From Cryptomeria japonica (lineage: Eukaryota > Streptophyta > Pinopsida > Cupressales > Cupressaceae): DNA of 64,000 nucleotides. Where the stretch lies: positions 215,806,654-215,870,653 of the forward strand of contig NC_081411.1 in NCBI RefSeq assembly GCF_030272615.1. Direction: 5' to 3'. The position numbers and the translations under genes were made by a program. This document shows, piece by piece, positions 34,401 through 44,300 of this stretch (its first letter is position 1; the number at the start of each line of letters is the position of its first letter). The notes beneath the pieces were generated by a model. The model saw nothing but the letters and a program-made list of their open reading frames with translations. It was not told the DNA's origin and did not search any database.

Positions 34401-36422
34401 AGTTTTCAGCCATAGAATTTTGCCCATCCTTTCCTTTTGGGCCACAATTTTCTTTGTCACAAGACATTCTGATTGAGACATTGTAAGTATTTCTCTTGGG
34501 GACACAAGCTCATTTTCATCAACCTCTATGTTCCATCAATGAGGAAATCAGACATCCTTAGTAGGATCCATCATGAACTGGCTATGATATCTCCAAATGA
34601 ATTTAGAGTCTGGCTTTCCAATTTTCAGGATCCACTTTTGGAGTTGAATAGTCTTAGGGGAGGAAGCCTTGGGGGAGCTGCACTCACCTAAAATGTCCCA
34701 TATATCTTAGCATACTTTGTACTCACAGTCTGCTGTAGTGTTGCTCTATTAACCAACAAAGAAACTTCACTCCACTAAAGACATTGGCATGGTGTAAGGG
34801 TCAAGGTTCATATAAATTTTTACATTGAAATTAGTTGCAAATTACCTGATATCTAATGAGTTCCCCAACCTATTCCACAAAAAGCTTCAAAAGATTTGCA
34901 TTTCACAAAACAAGGGGGAGATTATAAAATCGGATTCAATGGAGACACACGAAAAGCTCAGATCTACTGGATTAAAAATGGGTGCCATGGATATGCATGA
35001 AGGCCGCTCTCCCAAAAAATAAGGTATCATTTACCATACAAACTCACAATCTGCTTGAGATTTCTGATTGAAATTTAACTGCAAAAAACACATTGGAGGA
35101 GCAAAGATACAGAAGGATCAGTGATAGACGGCCAAGATTCTTCTGTCCATCTGTAAATTGCTACTTGCTGCAGAGGCTGGATGCTTGCCCTTGAAATGGT
35201 CAAATGAAAGAACTGTTTTCCAAGTTTTCAACAACAGAATCGAAGAGCTAATCCAAAAGACAGCTCTAGAGAAGAATGAGAGAAGGAAATAGGAATGTCC
35301 CCAAGTAAAAAATGGAAATTTTTCTTTGATTCCAAAACTTAGAGCAGATTCTCAATTCTGCTAGGCTTCCTCAGAGAACTAAGCCTGAGGAATGGGATCA
35401 AGCTCCTTGTTTTGCTGTGTACACAATATCTGAAGGACACCTCAACAGCAGGGATGTGGACAATTGGTGATTTGACTACAAATCTTACAGAAGATTCTAA
35501 ATTCTGCTAGGCTTCCTTGGAGAAGTAAACCTGTGGAATAGGTTCAGACTCCTTGTTTTACGCTGTGTACACAATATCAGGGGGGATGTGGACACGAGGA
35601 GAGATCAGTCAGCTATATTTTAATTATATATAGATTTTGGTAAATGTATGGATTATTCTAAGGTTGTCTACAGTCTTAACCAAATCTTGGGGCTACATAT
35701 GCCATACAACATATCCTTAAGCATTCTCCCCAAGGTAGAAACCAAAATAGAAATCTTGATGTATGATGAAAGTGCTGAGACACAAAAGCTATGTGATCAG
35801 GTTTGTTGGAAACACTTATTTACCTAAGCAATTTAAATACCTGGATAATTGGCTTTGTTCATCAGTTACTGTATCCAAGGGTGTTTTTAGATCCTTGGAA
35901 AATCAGAAATGTAATTTAGACCACATCAATCTCTGTATTGTATTTAGTTGTCATATTGTATAATTGTCTTTATTAACATAATTGTAGAAGGTAAGCATTA
36001 TTTATTTTTAAAACCAAACACATTCTTTAAGAAGCACATGAATTGTACCATGTCAAACTGATACTAATATTTCTTGATTGGTGGGTGCAGCGCTTGGTGA
36101 AACAAATGCGATTTAATTAGATTCTGATTGGGCTAATTTTAGTTTACAGTCAAAATTATCTGATAGTTTGTCATTTTCACTTTGTATCTAATCAGTCAAG
36201 ACAATTATATCTGCCAGACTTCATGTTTATTGTGAGAGCATGTTGTTGAAACTTTATTGAGAAAAGGAGGTCTTTATTATTTACTTTCTTGTCACTTTCA
36301 TGCCCTGTATATGATTTCATCAATTTTGACAGTTGATTTGTTTTTTAATTTTCTTTTTGCTTGGGCCTCTGCAGCTGAAGGTAATTGGACCAGGAGGGCC
36401 ACCTGGTGGACACCATCACTAA
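10229..36422 (+). CDS. COX5B: Cytochrome c oxidase subunit 5b, mitochondrial, six exons
   Basis: Nuclear-encoded zinc-binding subunit of respiratory complex IV, on the matrix side of the inner mitochondrial membrane. Exons join 10229-10409, 23625-23710, 23806-23856, 30858-30924, 32581-32660 and 36375-36422. The 513-nt CDS gives 170 residues and TAA. Intron phases are 1, 0, 0, 1, 0 and every intron is GT..AG. Residues 1-60 are Arg/Ser/Ala-rich without acids until near the end, a typical presequence. The conserved core includes PIATGLEREE, GPFGTKEAPAIVQSYFDKRI (99-118 region onward), RIVGCPGG, HDVVWFWLEK and ECPVCTQYF. Zinc ligands are C123, C147 and C150, with H132 a possible fourth. I chose the ATG at 10229 because plant homologues begin MWRR; an upstream in-frame ATG at 10190 would put an unlikely acidic, lysine-containing extension first. 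The gene appears intact. Confidence 0.97.
10770..11165 (+). repeat. Degenerate minisatellite, period about 45 bp
   Basis: Seven or so imperfect units built on AGCTTGTCGTCTTTGCGATAT and CCTCAAGCCA. Examples start near 10852 (GTTTGTCTTCTTTGTGATAT), 10897 (GTTGTCTTCTTTGGGGTTTC), 10941 (GCTTGTCATCTTTGCGATAT), 10988 (GCTTATCGTCTTCGCACAC) and 11116 (GCTTTGTCGTCTTTTCGTAC). Unit length varies from about 40 to 57 bp. It lies 0.4-0.75 kb into the first intron. Small ORFs across it are by-products. Confidence 0.65.
15086..16691. mobile_element. hAT-like non-autonomous DNA transposon, 1.6 kb
   Basis: Imperfect terminal inverted repeats: the left end CTAAGTCACAAGGTTCG pairs with the reverse complement of the right end, CTTAGTCACGGGATTCG. 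It is flanked by a perfect 8-bp duplication ATCGTAAC at 15078-15085 and 16692-16699, the length made by hAT transposases. No transposase is encoded. The outer parts (15090-15560 and 16440-16690) are AT-rich with scattered AATTCG words. The central part (about 15570-16440) looks different and includes GGCTGGGTTTTTCACCCTC and GGTGGAGGGTTTTCCCAGG near 16360-16400, which resemble copia LTR sequence, so a captured or nested LTR fragment is possible. Confidence 0.8.
18315..18719. mobile_element. Short TIR element (MITE-like), 405 bp
   Basis: Ends are inverted repeats: CTATGTTACCC at the left and its reverse complement GGGTAACATAG at the right, followed inward by G/C-rich words (CGGGGATGCGTCCCCGG; CCGTCCCCGTCCCAG). 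Flanks are TTTCACAT (18307-18314) and GTTCACAT (18720-18727), a 7-of-8 match consistent with an 8-bp target duplication. The interior is AT-rich and non-coding. The family was not recognised; hAT-type is the best guess from the duplication length. Confidence 0.75.
22384..23065 (+). repeat. Direct tandem duplication, two copies of about 340 bp
   Basis: Copy 1 at about 22384-22727 and copy 2 at about 22728-23065 match over their whole length. Shared blocks include CTGTTGGGATCATTAACTGT, GATCTGCACACATCTAAAC and ATATCAAACATTG at the end of each. Substitutions and a few indels show the duplication is not recent. It ends 560 bp before exon 2. No function seen. Confidence 0.88.
23625..23710 (+). CDS. 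COX5B: COX5B exon 2
   Basis: Encodes residues 61-89, including EEVAPIATGLEREEIEFELQ, which aligns with the plant block of the form MPIATGHEKEELEAEL. Acceptor TTGCAG|AT, donor CAG|GTTTTT. It completes the split Asp codon (G/AT) from exon 1 after a 13.2-kb intron. Confidence 0.95.
23806..23856 (+). CDS. COX5B: COX5B exon 3
   Basis: A 51-nt exon for residues 90-106 (GKQRFELEPPRGPFGTK). Acceptor TACAG|GG, donor AAAG|GTTAGT. It is separated from exon 2 by only 95 bp, the one short intron of the gene. Confidence 0.95.
24250..24990 (-). pseudogene. hAT transposase remnant (DUF659 region)
   Basis: Conceptual translation of the - strand, through stops and frameshifts, gives successive blocks of the plant hAT DUF659 region: LSIPFL and KALENIEMIG (about 24880-24915), CTLINFLVDLNSQVVFLRC (about 24785-24730), TNNATMYVAIGRQLKKKYPT (about 24720-24655), then FWGPCATHCLDQLF (about 24655-24610) and SEEDDIRSITKYICDDL. 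Family members have VVTDNA..Y..AG, LFW.PCAAHC.D and .ITK.I in this order. A stretch between FLRCINT and the NNAT block appears deleted. No dimerisation domain, terminal repeats or intact frame were found. It lies antisense in COX5B intron 3. Confidence 0.7.
25345..25850 (-). pseudogene. LINE ORF2 C-terminal remnant
   Basis: Two pieces, 25642-25827 and 25358-25687, match the C-terminal part of the LINE ORF2 at 1487-1960. Shared patterns are LQGKAL..SEPWKVLVKRNI (compare LQGIAL..NEPWKVLVRKNI), VFGSIWKAWELV (compare VFKSIWKAWSSV), SLWWNLAHKDKPFVLLQGCS (compare SIWWNLLHSSKPLALTQGCS) and KKWNSSGI. A frameshift splits the LNKAKGGLGPKDLKLQG motif near 25800. Only about 500 bp survives; the reverse transcriptase and zf-RVT parts are absent. 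It is a different, older copy than the one at 0.3-6.8 kb. Confidence 0.85.
26194..26632. repeat. G/C-rich inverted-repeat structure
   Basis: The left end AGTGTTCCACGGAG and the right end (reverse complement AGGGTGTTCCACAGAG) form an inverted pair. Between them lie G-rich runs (26219-26330) and C/G homopolymers (26491-26610). hAT elements often begin CAGTG/TAGGGTG, but no target duplication is visible, so a transposon is only a possibility. G/C content is well above the surroundings. Confidence 0.4.
28743..29078. mobile_element. hAT-type MITE, 336 bp
   Basis: Terminal inverted repeats match at 15 of 18 bases (left CATAGTTCGCAGACTTGG, right reverse complement CATAGTTTGCAAACTTTG). They are flanked by a perfect 8-bp duplication CTTCAAAC at 28735-28742 and 29079-29086. 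It is non-coding and AT-rich, with runs such as TTCGGCAAAAACTC inside. Size and duplication fit a miniature hAT derivative. Confidence 0.88.
30858..30924 (+). CDS. COX5B: COX5B exon 4 (first zinc ligand)
   Basis: Encodes residues 107-128, including RIVGCPGG with C123, the first zinc-ligand cysteine. Acceptor TTTTCAG|GA, donor GATG|GTGAGT, phase 1. Confidence 0.97.
30925..32580 (+). other. COX5B: COX5B intron 4, 1.66 kb
   Basis: Donor GTGAGT, acceptor GTTGCAG, phase 1, T-rich throughout. A short internal direct repeat built on GAAATATTTGAT..GAA(A/G)ACATGTT lies near 31817-31910. A run of C and A (CCCCCCAAAAAAGGGTCCCC) lies near 32130. No transposon boundary recognised. Confidence 0.85.
32581..32660 (+). 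CDS. COX5B: COX5B exon 5 (zinc core)
   Basis: Encodes residues 129-155, with HDVVWFWLEK and the CPVC pair (C147, C150). Acceptor TTGCAG|AT, donor CAG|GTATAA. This is the most conserved exon. Confidence 0.97.
32661..36374 (+). other. COX5B: COX5B intron 5, 3.7 kb
   Basis: Donor GTATAA, acceptor TCTGCAG, phase 0. It contains a short local duplication around GTGAACTAGAAGCTTCTACCA (33234 and 33286), a probable LINE endonuclease remnant (34440-34700), and another local repeat: ATTCTGCTAGGCTTCCT with ACTCCTTGTTTT and TGTGTACACAATATC near 35356-35430 and again at 35498-35578. Nothing else recognisable. Confidence 0.85.
34440..34700 (+). pseudogene. Probable LINE endonuclease remnant
   Basis: The + strand frame at 34473-34691 reads FINLYVPSMRKSDILSRI then LAMISPNEFRVW and FQDPLLELNSLRGGS. 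In LINE AP-type endonucleases the corresponding order is an I.N.Y.P block, a helix, then a GGDFN.PL.E..R.GG block. Here the GGDFN core is degraded to NFQD. Short and diverged; no reverse transcriptase is found in frame downstream. Confidence 0.4.
36375..36422 (+). CDS. COX5B: COX5B exon 6 (C-terminus)
   Basis: Encodes LKVIGPGGPPGGHHH and the TAA stop. Plant COX5B proteins characteristically end in a His-rich GGPP..HHH tail, so this end is secure. Acceptor TCTGCAG|CT. Confidence 0.96.
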   Translation: MKVIGPGGPPGGHHH

Positions 36423-37450
36423 TGATGGTCACAAGTACCGACTATGCATATTGCATCTTGGCGACCTGGGACCATACCCACAATAAACTAGCTGCAGAGG
36501 CTTCACTTCAGCACTCTTAGATTATGCAAGAGTTGCAAAAAGTTAACATTGTGGACACATGCAAAATCGTTTTCTGAAAACAGCTACCAGTGTGGACTGT
36601 AATCTCAGACAATGATGTAACTGTCTTGTGCTCCATGGTAATTTTTGCATTTTATTTATACAGTTTTGAAATTGGAGTAGCCTATTTGTGGGCTACACAA
36701 GATGAAAGTCAATTGTTTTGAAAACATTCTATTTTTTTCTGAAAAATTGAGCAAATAGTATGCTGCACATTGCCCCTTATGTTTCAGAAAATTCTTGGCA
36801 TACTCCATACCATGACACTGAAGCTTCAGAAATATGTTTTATTTGCTTGCCCATAAACTATTTCTAGGTTTTAGTATTGGATCCTGAATATCAGAGGCGT
36901 AAGGTTCAATGCAGTCTTAAGTTTCTTGTGCTTTTTAGTCAGACATGTCTAAAAGCATAGGAGACATCAAAACATTATTGATTCCTTCCTCGATTTGGAG
37001 AGAATATATAAGTAGACCCTGGGCTGCAGAATGAACAGGACACGTTCCAAATGATGATGAGTTAATTGCTGTGTCTAGATAAGTGTTTTTTGTTGATTGT
37101 TGAAACATGAACACTCATTCAATTCAATAATATTTTCATATAATTTATTATTTATTTGTATCTAATTTGGTTATATGTCTCAAGGACTATACACCGTCAC
37201 AACTGGGTTCTTGGGTATGGGCTCTTATAGGTGTGTTTTGATCCCATGGTTTTATACTGATTGTATTGTAATGCGCTTAATGGTTTCCTATATGGGTGTG
37301 CCTATAAATACTTGCATATGGATTAGGATTAAGAACAAGTTCAAAAAATGTTTTATAGTAAACAGCTGAGTTAATGTGGAGAAGAGCTGTTTTTAACATT
37401 TATTGTACAGTGTGTTCCATTTTTGTTACCATTGCTTTTCCATGTATAGG
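36423..37450 (+). other. COX5B 3' UTR and downstream flank
   Basis: Follows the COX5B stop. An AATAAA lies at 36482-36487, only 60 bp after the stop, and AT-rich sequence with AATAAT lies near 37125. Either could serve as a poly(A) signal; the transcript end cannot be decided by eye. No other gene is seen. Confidence 0.4.
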
Positions 37451-40059
37451 TTTTGTGGAGCGCTCTTTGTTTACACTTTTTGTGAAGACAATACTAAGCA
37501 GGTTGAACTTCTATTATCTACGTTCATGTTACTGATAAGATTTGGTGGAAAATTTGTTCCAAGTGCTTCTTGTACATGAATGATAATTTATTTTTGCCTC
37601 CGAATCCCTCGGGACTTATTTTTTGTTTATTTTGCATTTAGCTGTACAGAGGTTCAATTCTCTTGAAGCTGAAGTGTCAAAAGATCTAAAAGCATATAAC
37701 CTGTTAAATATGATATCGTAACTTTTTGAAAAGTTATTGCGATGTGAATTTTGAGCATACTAGTTTCTATAATTTTGTGTTGAAGCCTAACATTATACCG
37801 GACTAAAATAGCAGGTATCCAGTGTAAAGACACTAACAGAGCAATTTTTGAAATAAAATAATTACTGTTGAAATAGAACCTTGACACAACTGCAGATGCA
37901 TGTTTCTGTAAAAGGATGACCTTGTAATGCAGAGGTAAATACGAGGGAGTTTTGCTCTGGTTGCCCACAAAGAATAAAATAAAATGCTAAGTTTTAGAAA
38001 TTATAAGGTATGTATGTACAATAATTAAAATGTTAAATAGAGATCCCTCTTGAATGGTGAATAGATAATAAATTATAAATGAACAAATGGTTAACGAGCG
38101 CTTTGGAGAAGACGAGAAGAGGATTTATTCAGGGTGGCTCTCATTTTGGATCACTGTACTAATAATGAAGTCGAGTGCAGGGGGGTGATTGGGGGCGGTT
38201 GTTGGTAAAAAGGCCCTTTAACCTTACCGAAAATTTCAAAGATGTTTGGAGGGAGCCCAAGAATTATGTTAACGTTTCAATGAAGTTTCCTCTCATTGTA
38301 GATTGAAGGCAAAATTGTTGGCTCGTTTTGATTCTTGAATGCGGCCTAATTTTGTTATATTAATCTTCACAAACATTATTGGCCTATTCGTTCTTCAAGA
38401 AGAATGTGGCAACCTTCTTAGTGTGGGTCATGTTACAGCTTGCTCGTGAGTGGGAGGGAGGCATTTAGATGGTCGATCTGTGTGGGTTTGCGGGATGTTT
38501 GTTTGACATTCACAGAGATGCATGTGCACCATCGTTTAGTATGTTAATTTAGTGGTATTTAGTAGATGTTTGCATTGGATGTTCTACATTCGGTGCATTG
38601 CGTTGGATTGTTGGTTGATTATGGTGTGCATCTCATGCCCGTTGAGTTATACAATGATATGCAGAAGGTAGGATTTCAAGCCTAGAGTTCCTTTCCTTTG
38701 TGGTCTATTTTCAACCCTTGAGGGCTAACAACTCTAGGGTTGGCGAAAGTAGCACCTGGTGATTTTTTAATAGGTGTAACAGGGCTTTCTTGCTCCAAGG
38801 CATCAATCAAGGTAGATTTTGTTCGTTAATTGGCAGAGGTGGTGCATAAGCTCAAAGGTGGTGCATAATATTACTCTTAGGCTTTGGCTGCTATGCCTTT
38901 TGATGCCCTTGCATTTCATATTGAGGTGTGGTGTGACGTTCTGGACGTATTTTATGAGGGTGGTGCAGTTGACAGCTTTGAAAACCCTTAAAGAGATTGC
39001 CAACGATAGGACAAGTAGTAGTCTCATGTCCGCTAGGTGCATGAAAGCTAAAAACTTACTGGAAGGACTTGGGAAAGGTCATTGAAAGCTTGATGGTTAG
39101 TCATACAAAAGGGTAATTTGGGGGTTTCTAGTCTGTCCTTTTTCTTTGCTTCAAAGGAACTAGCTAGAGCACAAAAGTGCAAAGTTGTTTGCATCTAACA
39201 CTTGTAGTGATTGTGTTTTAGATATTGAGGGGCTTTTGTGTTGGGGTTTTTTTTTTTTTTTGGTTAGTAGTAGAGGTATATGGAGGTTTTTACATCATTC
39301 ACAAAGAATTTTTAACTATCTGATATGGGAGCATGAGTTTTGAGGTTGAAACCTGTTCAGCTAAGGGTAAAGGATTGAGGGATATCCATTTTGCCAAATT
39401 TGCCCGACGCATAACCCTGATCTCGTCCTTTTGATGTCGGAACCTTGCACTCAACAAGACTTTATCCTTGTTGGTTTCATTTAGAGCCATTCAACTTCAT
39501 AGCAGACCAAGGGTCCATTGACGAAACCCTTAATATTTTCACAATTCAGAATAATGTAAAAGTGAATAAATTATTAAATGTTAAAGGTATTACAATAGTT
39601 ATCATTGCAATGTCTTATATATATGGTGTAACAAGTATTAGAATAAGTATTGAGATAAAAAATTGTTTATATTGTTCATATTATAATAATAACAAAACAT
39701 AATTATAGTTTATATTATAGTGAATGACTTATAGTTAAAATAACCAATTACAAGGATTAATGATACTATTATGTTTTTGATAATAGTAAACTCTTTTGGC
39801 TAGAACTTTGAATTGGAGGGGCCAAACTCCTTACAAAGAAGTGAAGAAAATAATTGACAACTAGGAGCAACAAGGTGTTGTGAGGTATTCACACATCGCC
39901 CCATTGCAAATGGGGACCCCCCACTTCTTTTTCGCTTTCTAGGTTAGTTGTTTTAGCTTAATTGTTAGTTGTTGTAGAGTCTTTGCTATTAACCTTTTTG
40001 TTTGTAGTTGGTCAGGTGTTGATCAAGTCTCCCTCTTAAGAATGAAGTGAGGTTCAACA
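37451..40059. other. Intergenic sequence, mostly unrecognised
   Basis: No supportable gene. A T homopolymer lies at 39248-39261. An LTR-like block with GAGGTATTCACACATCGCCCC and ATGGGGACCCCCC lies at about 39880-39930, resembling the edge of conifer-type LTRs, but no partner was found. The sequence around 39300-39490 might be part of a retroelement gene, with no clear motif. Confidence 0.4.
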
Positions 40060-40880
40060 CTCCCTTTGGCCAGCCAAGGCATAATCCCTTCCATTTCTCC
40101 CAGTCCTCTTAGTGGGTGCCCAAATCCGATCACTCCCATTTCCATTTCTTATCATTGCCATTACCATTTCACCGTTCCATTTCCTTCTATTTCCACCTCT
40201 CCTACCACGCTTCACTTCCATTTACCATATCCTACCTTTCTATCATCTATCTACCCTTCCTTCCACCCATCCCCATACCCTAACCTACTTCACCTACATA
40301 ACCTACCTTATATTTCCTAACTTCCATCCCACATCCTTTTCCACTACCTTTACCTTTACCTCCATTACCCCTTCCATCTGATTCACCTCCCTACCCTTTA
40401 CCTGCCTAACCCTCTTCCCATCCTAACATACTCACTCACTACCCTTCACCTACATTTACACTTACTTATACCTCCCTACCCTTCACCTACACTCACACCT
40501 ACATCCTCTACCCTCCATCTCACACCCCTTACCCTTCTACTTCCCTTGGCCTACCCTTTCCCTTATCTACCACTTTACCCCTACCCCTATCCTATCCTAT
40601 CCCACCCTCCTTACCCTAACCTAAACCCCATTCCATTATAACTTACACCCCCTTTACCCTTTCATTACCCCCTTATACCTCCCATTACATTTTACTCCCC
40701 AACCTCCCCTAATTCCATCCACTACCCCTTATACCTCCTAACCCCACGTATGTCCTACTTCCATCATTTATATCCCTTATGTCCCCCTTTCCTCCAACAT
40801 CCCATTTCCCCACCTTTCTCCACGTAGTAGCTACCCTTAACATTTCCTAGCACTCCCCCCTCTTATTTCTCTCCACCGTA
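40060..40880 (+). repeat. Pyrimidine-rich low-complexity tract
   Basis: More than 800 bp in which the + strand is almost only C and T with scattered A. It is built from loose words such as CTACCCTTCACCTACA and ACCCTTTACCT. G is nearly absent from about 40180 to 40745. Open frames across it (40066-40381) are compositional. The strand asymmetry could favour triplex or unusual DNA structure. Confidence 0.85.
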
Positions 40881-42229
40881 TCACATTACACGTTGGGCCC
40901 CACACACTCCAAATAGAGAATTAAATAAGTTTTTAAAGGACACTTTGTTGGGACCCACTAACTTTTGGATTGAGAATTTAGAATGTTTTTTTTTTTATTG
41001 CATGGGCCCTACCAAAATTTTGAAATGAAAGAAAAAGTTTTTTTTAAGGAATTTTAAATAAAAGGGAGAGCATCCACCTCACTCTACCCCTTCATCCCTT
41101 CAACCTTATCACCTCCGTGGCACTTCTTTACCACATCGCCCAATCTTCTTTGCCACAATATCCTCTTTTCTATTACACCTTTCCACTCCCTTTTCATACC
41201 CATGGCATATTTGAACTCCACTAAAACTTTCGGATGAAGAATATAAAGCAACTCACTTCAAATTTGATTAAAAACTTCTAGGTTCGTACCTTTTCAAATA
41301 GATTCACCTTGAAGGAATATGTTAATATCTGTTTGGCTCCAAAGGAGAGAAGATTTTCAAGCATAAATGTGGTGAACTATAAAGGATAAGCCCTGTAAAA
41401 GGAGATTCAAAATAGGTTGGTTCCTCATCACTGAGAATTTTATCAGATCTTTGGGGGAAGTGATCAAACCTCATTCACCCTTGGTTTAAATGCAATTTCC
41501 AGTAGATTAATTTCTCTGAGTTTAGATCACAATCAAACTTAAGTATTATTTTATACTCGGAAATATGATTAATGTGCATGATGCTTGATTTAAGTTGTGT
41601 GTCTTTGCAGGTATGGTTGTAAACAAATGAAGAATGGAGCACAAGGAATATAAGATGATGACAAACCAAGAATGGGGACTCCCCAACATAAGGGAAAAGA
41701 TCTATGCATCACCGCATGAAGAATGCATTCATATAGAATTAATCCTGCAAACGTAGATGGACATAGGTGAAAAATCCTAAAGTTAGATCAAAGGTTGTGA
41801 AAATCAGGTCTGATTCAATTGTGTAAGCAAGCAGAAAGCACCACTTGACAATGCGAGAGAATTAGCACTCAGAAATTTGTGTTTTGTACAAATTAGACCC
41901 TTAAGACCTGATCTTTTTGATGAATGAAGGCAAGTAAGATTGATTGATCAATCATCTGCCACAAATGAAGCTCCAATGACCGATTCACGAGTAAGGATCT
42001 TTGTTCATGCAAAGATGAGAAATGCTTTCACCAAACAACTTTAGTACAAAGGAGCCTAATTTGACCCATCAAGTGTGCTAGTTACAGAGGTCTCCCAAAT
42101 TGGTCGATTCAATCATGTTTGCTAAGCTGCTTAAATTAGCCGATCATGTTTTGGTTTGCAATGCTATCCAATTTAGGACCAACTTCATGCATGAAGCAAG
42201 TAGAGTGACTTCAACATTAGAGCATGAAG
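40881..42229. other. Intergenic retroelement-like sequence, no motif
   Basis: Nothing definite. A second pyrimidine-rich patch lies at 41070-41200. Words such as GAATGGGGACTCCCC near 41670 resemble LTR or LTR-adjacent sequence, but no boundaries were found. Confidence 0.35.
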
Positions 42230-43160
42230 ACCGAACTTCAAGATTCAATCCATAAGCGACTTCAGGAAATAAAATACATTAGTGAAGTGCAAAGAATCCA
42301 AGTATAGGAGCGCACTTCACAAATTGAGGAAGATGAGCGCACTTCACAAATCACCATATCTGAGCGAGCTTCACAAACTGAAGTAGATGAGCAAATTTTA
42401 CAAATTGAGCTACATAAGCGAATCTCAGCTTCATGTTCAAACATACCTAAGCGAATTGAACTTTATAAACTCACCTACATGAGAAAACTTCATGATTGGA
42501 GAGAGATGAGAGAATTTTCCTTAAGAGATTTGTTTGAGTGTATGTGTAAGTGTAAGGATTAAATCAATGAAACAACAAAAGGATTGAAGAAAAGTTCATT
42601 TGAAATTCATTTCATCTCAAAGACTTCAAGAACTTCATGTCGAACTTCACAAAATGGAGGAGATGAGTGAGCTTCAGGAATTGAGCTACATCAACAAACT
42701 TCAAGAATGAGCATACATGAGCGAATTTCACCTTCAAGCCTACATGAATGAAATTGAAAGTAGAGGAGCAAAGGATGTTTGATAGCACTTACCTTGAATG
42801 GATTCAATGAACTTCTTGAACTCAACAACACAAGTGAACTTCATGAGTTGAGGATTTGGAGCGAACTTCATAAGTTGAGGGAGACAAGCCAACTTCATGA
42901 ACTCACCCACATGAGCGAATGTCATGTTGAACCTTATGATTTGATCTACATAGCAAATTCATGATCTTAGTGAAGTGAGCGACTTCAAAAGTCATGGTAT
43001 ATGAGCAGATTTCATGTTTTGAGAGTAAGTTTGAGAGAGAATTTCATGTAATGATCTCCAAGAGCGAACTTCATATGCAAAGGAAAAATCATTTTGAGTG
43101 GAAAAGATAAAAGGTGAATATTCGAAGATCATTTCATGTGAAACAAAGTCAAGGCGAACT
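42230..43160 (+). repeat. Degenerate short-period repeat, GAGCGAACTTCA type
   Basis: Many imperfect copies of a core like GAGCGAACTTCA followed by CAAATTGAG or TGAGTTGAG, spaced about 25-35 bp. They are densest at 42308-42440 (GAGCGCACTTCACAAATTGA, GAGCGAGCTTCACAAACTGA) and 42660-42920 (GAGCGAACTTCATAAGTTGA). On the - strand this gives a periodic CEVRSSSSICEVRS peptide, probably without meaning. It may be an internal repeat of an LTR retrotransposon, since LTR-like sequence follows. Confidence 0.7.
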
Positions 43161-43859
43161 ACATGAGTAGCACTTGTAGAACAAAATTCCTATAAGAGAC
43201 CTCCCCTAAAAGTAGTTCTTTATGTTGTCATCAATCAATGACTAAAAATCCTTAAAGTTGAAAGAAAACGGAGGAGAGCAAGTTCAAAAGATAAGGGAAA
43301 CTTAATGAACATCAAGGGTGGAGTAAACTTCAAGAGTTCCTCTCTAAGAGTGAGAAGCAACTTCAAGTGTCCCTTCATGAAGGCAAATTCTCTTTATATG
43401 CTCTTATTAAACTTTTATATATTAAGTGTATTTGATACTTGCTTATTTGTTTTGCAGGAGATGAAGAAAGAAACAAGGAGATCCCACAAGAAGCATTCAC
43501 TTACACAAAGACATGATCTACAACATCAACGACATGAAGGGAGTCACAAGAGAAGGAATTTCGAAGGAGAGAGACAATGGTGACATCAAAGGTTCATCAA
43601 TACTTCAAAACTAAGGTTTATACCTTGCACTTCCATGATCAAGGCGTTCAAGAGTTTCAGAAGAGTTAATCAAAGTTAGAAGATCATCATCATCATCGCT
43701 GAAGCTAGATAATGTTGAGTATCAATAAATATACCTTCATGATGATCTATCAAGCCTACAAGTGCAAGATAAAGGTGAAATCCTAGTCATCGTCCTAGTC
43801 ACCACTTGCCAATTAGAGGAATTCCACATCAACATGTTTAGATGCAATGTACCTGACTC
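43161..43859. other. Intergenic sequence, no gene
   Basis: Continuation of the same composition with occasional CGAACTTCA words. No coding or boundary signal recognised. Confidence 0.35.
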
Positions 43860-44300
43860 ACCAGTGATGGCACAAAATTTGATGCATCTACCCTTGTTAT
43901 CTATTGGTCATGCCAAAGTGTTGTAATCATTTCATTGGCCAAATTGAGTTTGTTGTAACAAGCCCTAATTAGGGTTTTCATTGTAAAATATCGATCATTG
44001 GTTTCAAATGGATCTGAGCCATTGAATTGTATTGAGAGCACTATAAAGGCTCAAGTCTCTCATTTGTAAAGGTTAATAGTTAATAGTGCTAGAATAGTTA
44101 GCTAATAGTTAATAGCAATAGAATGATAGATAGTTTTGAAGAATAGAATAGCAATTAGAGTAGAGTAGGAGGAGAAGGCAAAAAATTGTTGCCTAAGTTG
44201 TAAATGAACTTCATTTTCATTGAAGTTATGGTGAAGTGTGTTGTTTCTTTACAATGTGTATGGTTTCTTGTTGGATCTTCATGTTAGATGATAAATAAAT
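43860..44300 (+). promoter_or_regulatory. LTR-like promoter segment with TATA box
   Basis: GCACTATAAAGGCTC at about 44038-44052 is a good plant TATA context. It is preceded by AGCCCTAATTAGGGTTTTCATTG and followed by TAATAGTTAATAG repeats, a make-up common in the U3/R part of plant LTRs. No paired LTR or target duplication was found, so a solo or broken LTR is inferred, not shown. Confidence 0.35.

Noticed and set aside
40066-40381. Ser/Pro/Thr-rich open frames
   Set aside because: Caused by the pyrimidine-rich tract, which has no purine-rich stop codons; no start context or homology.
42230-43160. CRISPR-like array
   Set aside because: The repeats are short, degenerate and irregularly spaced, there are no conserved spacers or cas genes, and the window is eukaryotic.
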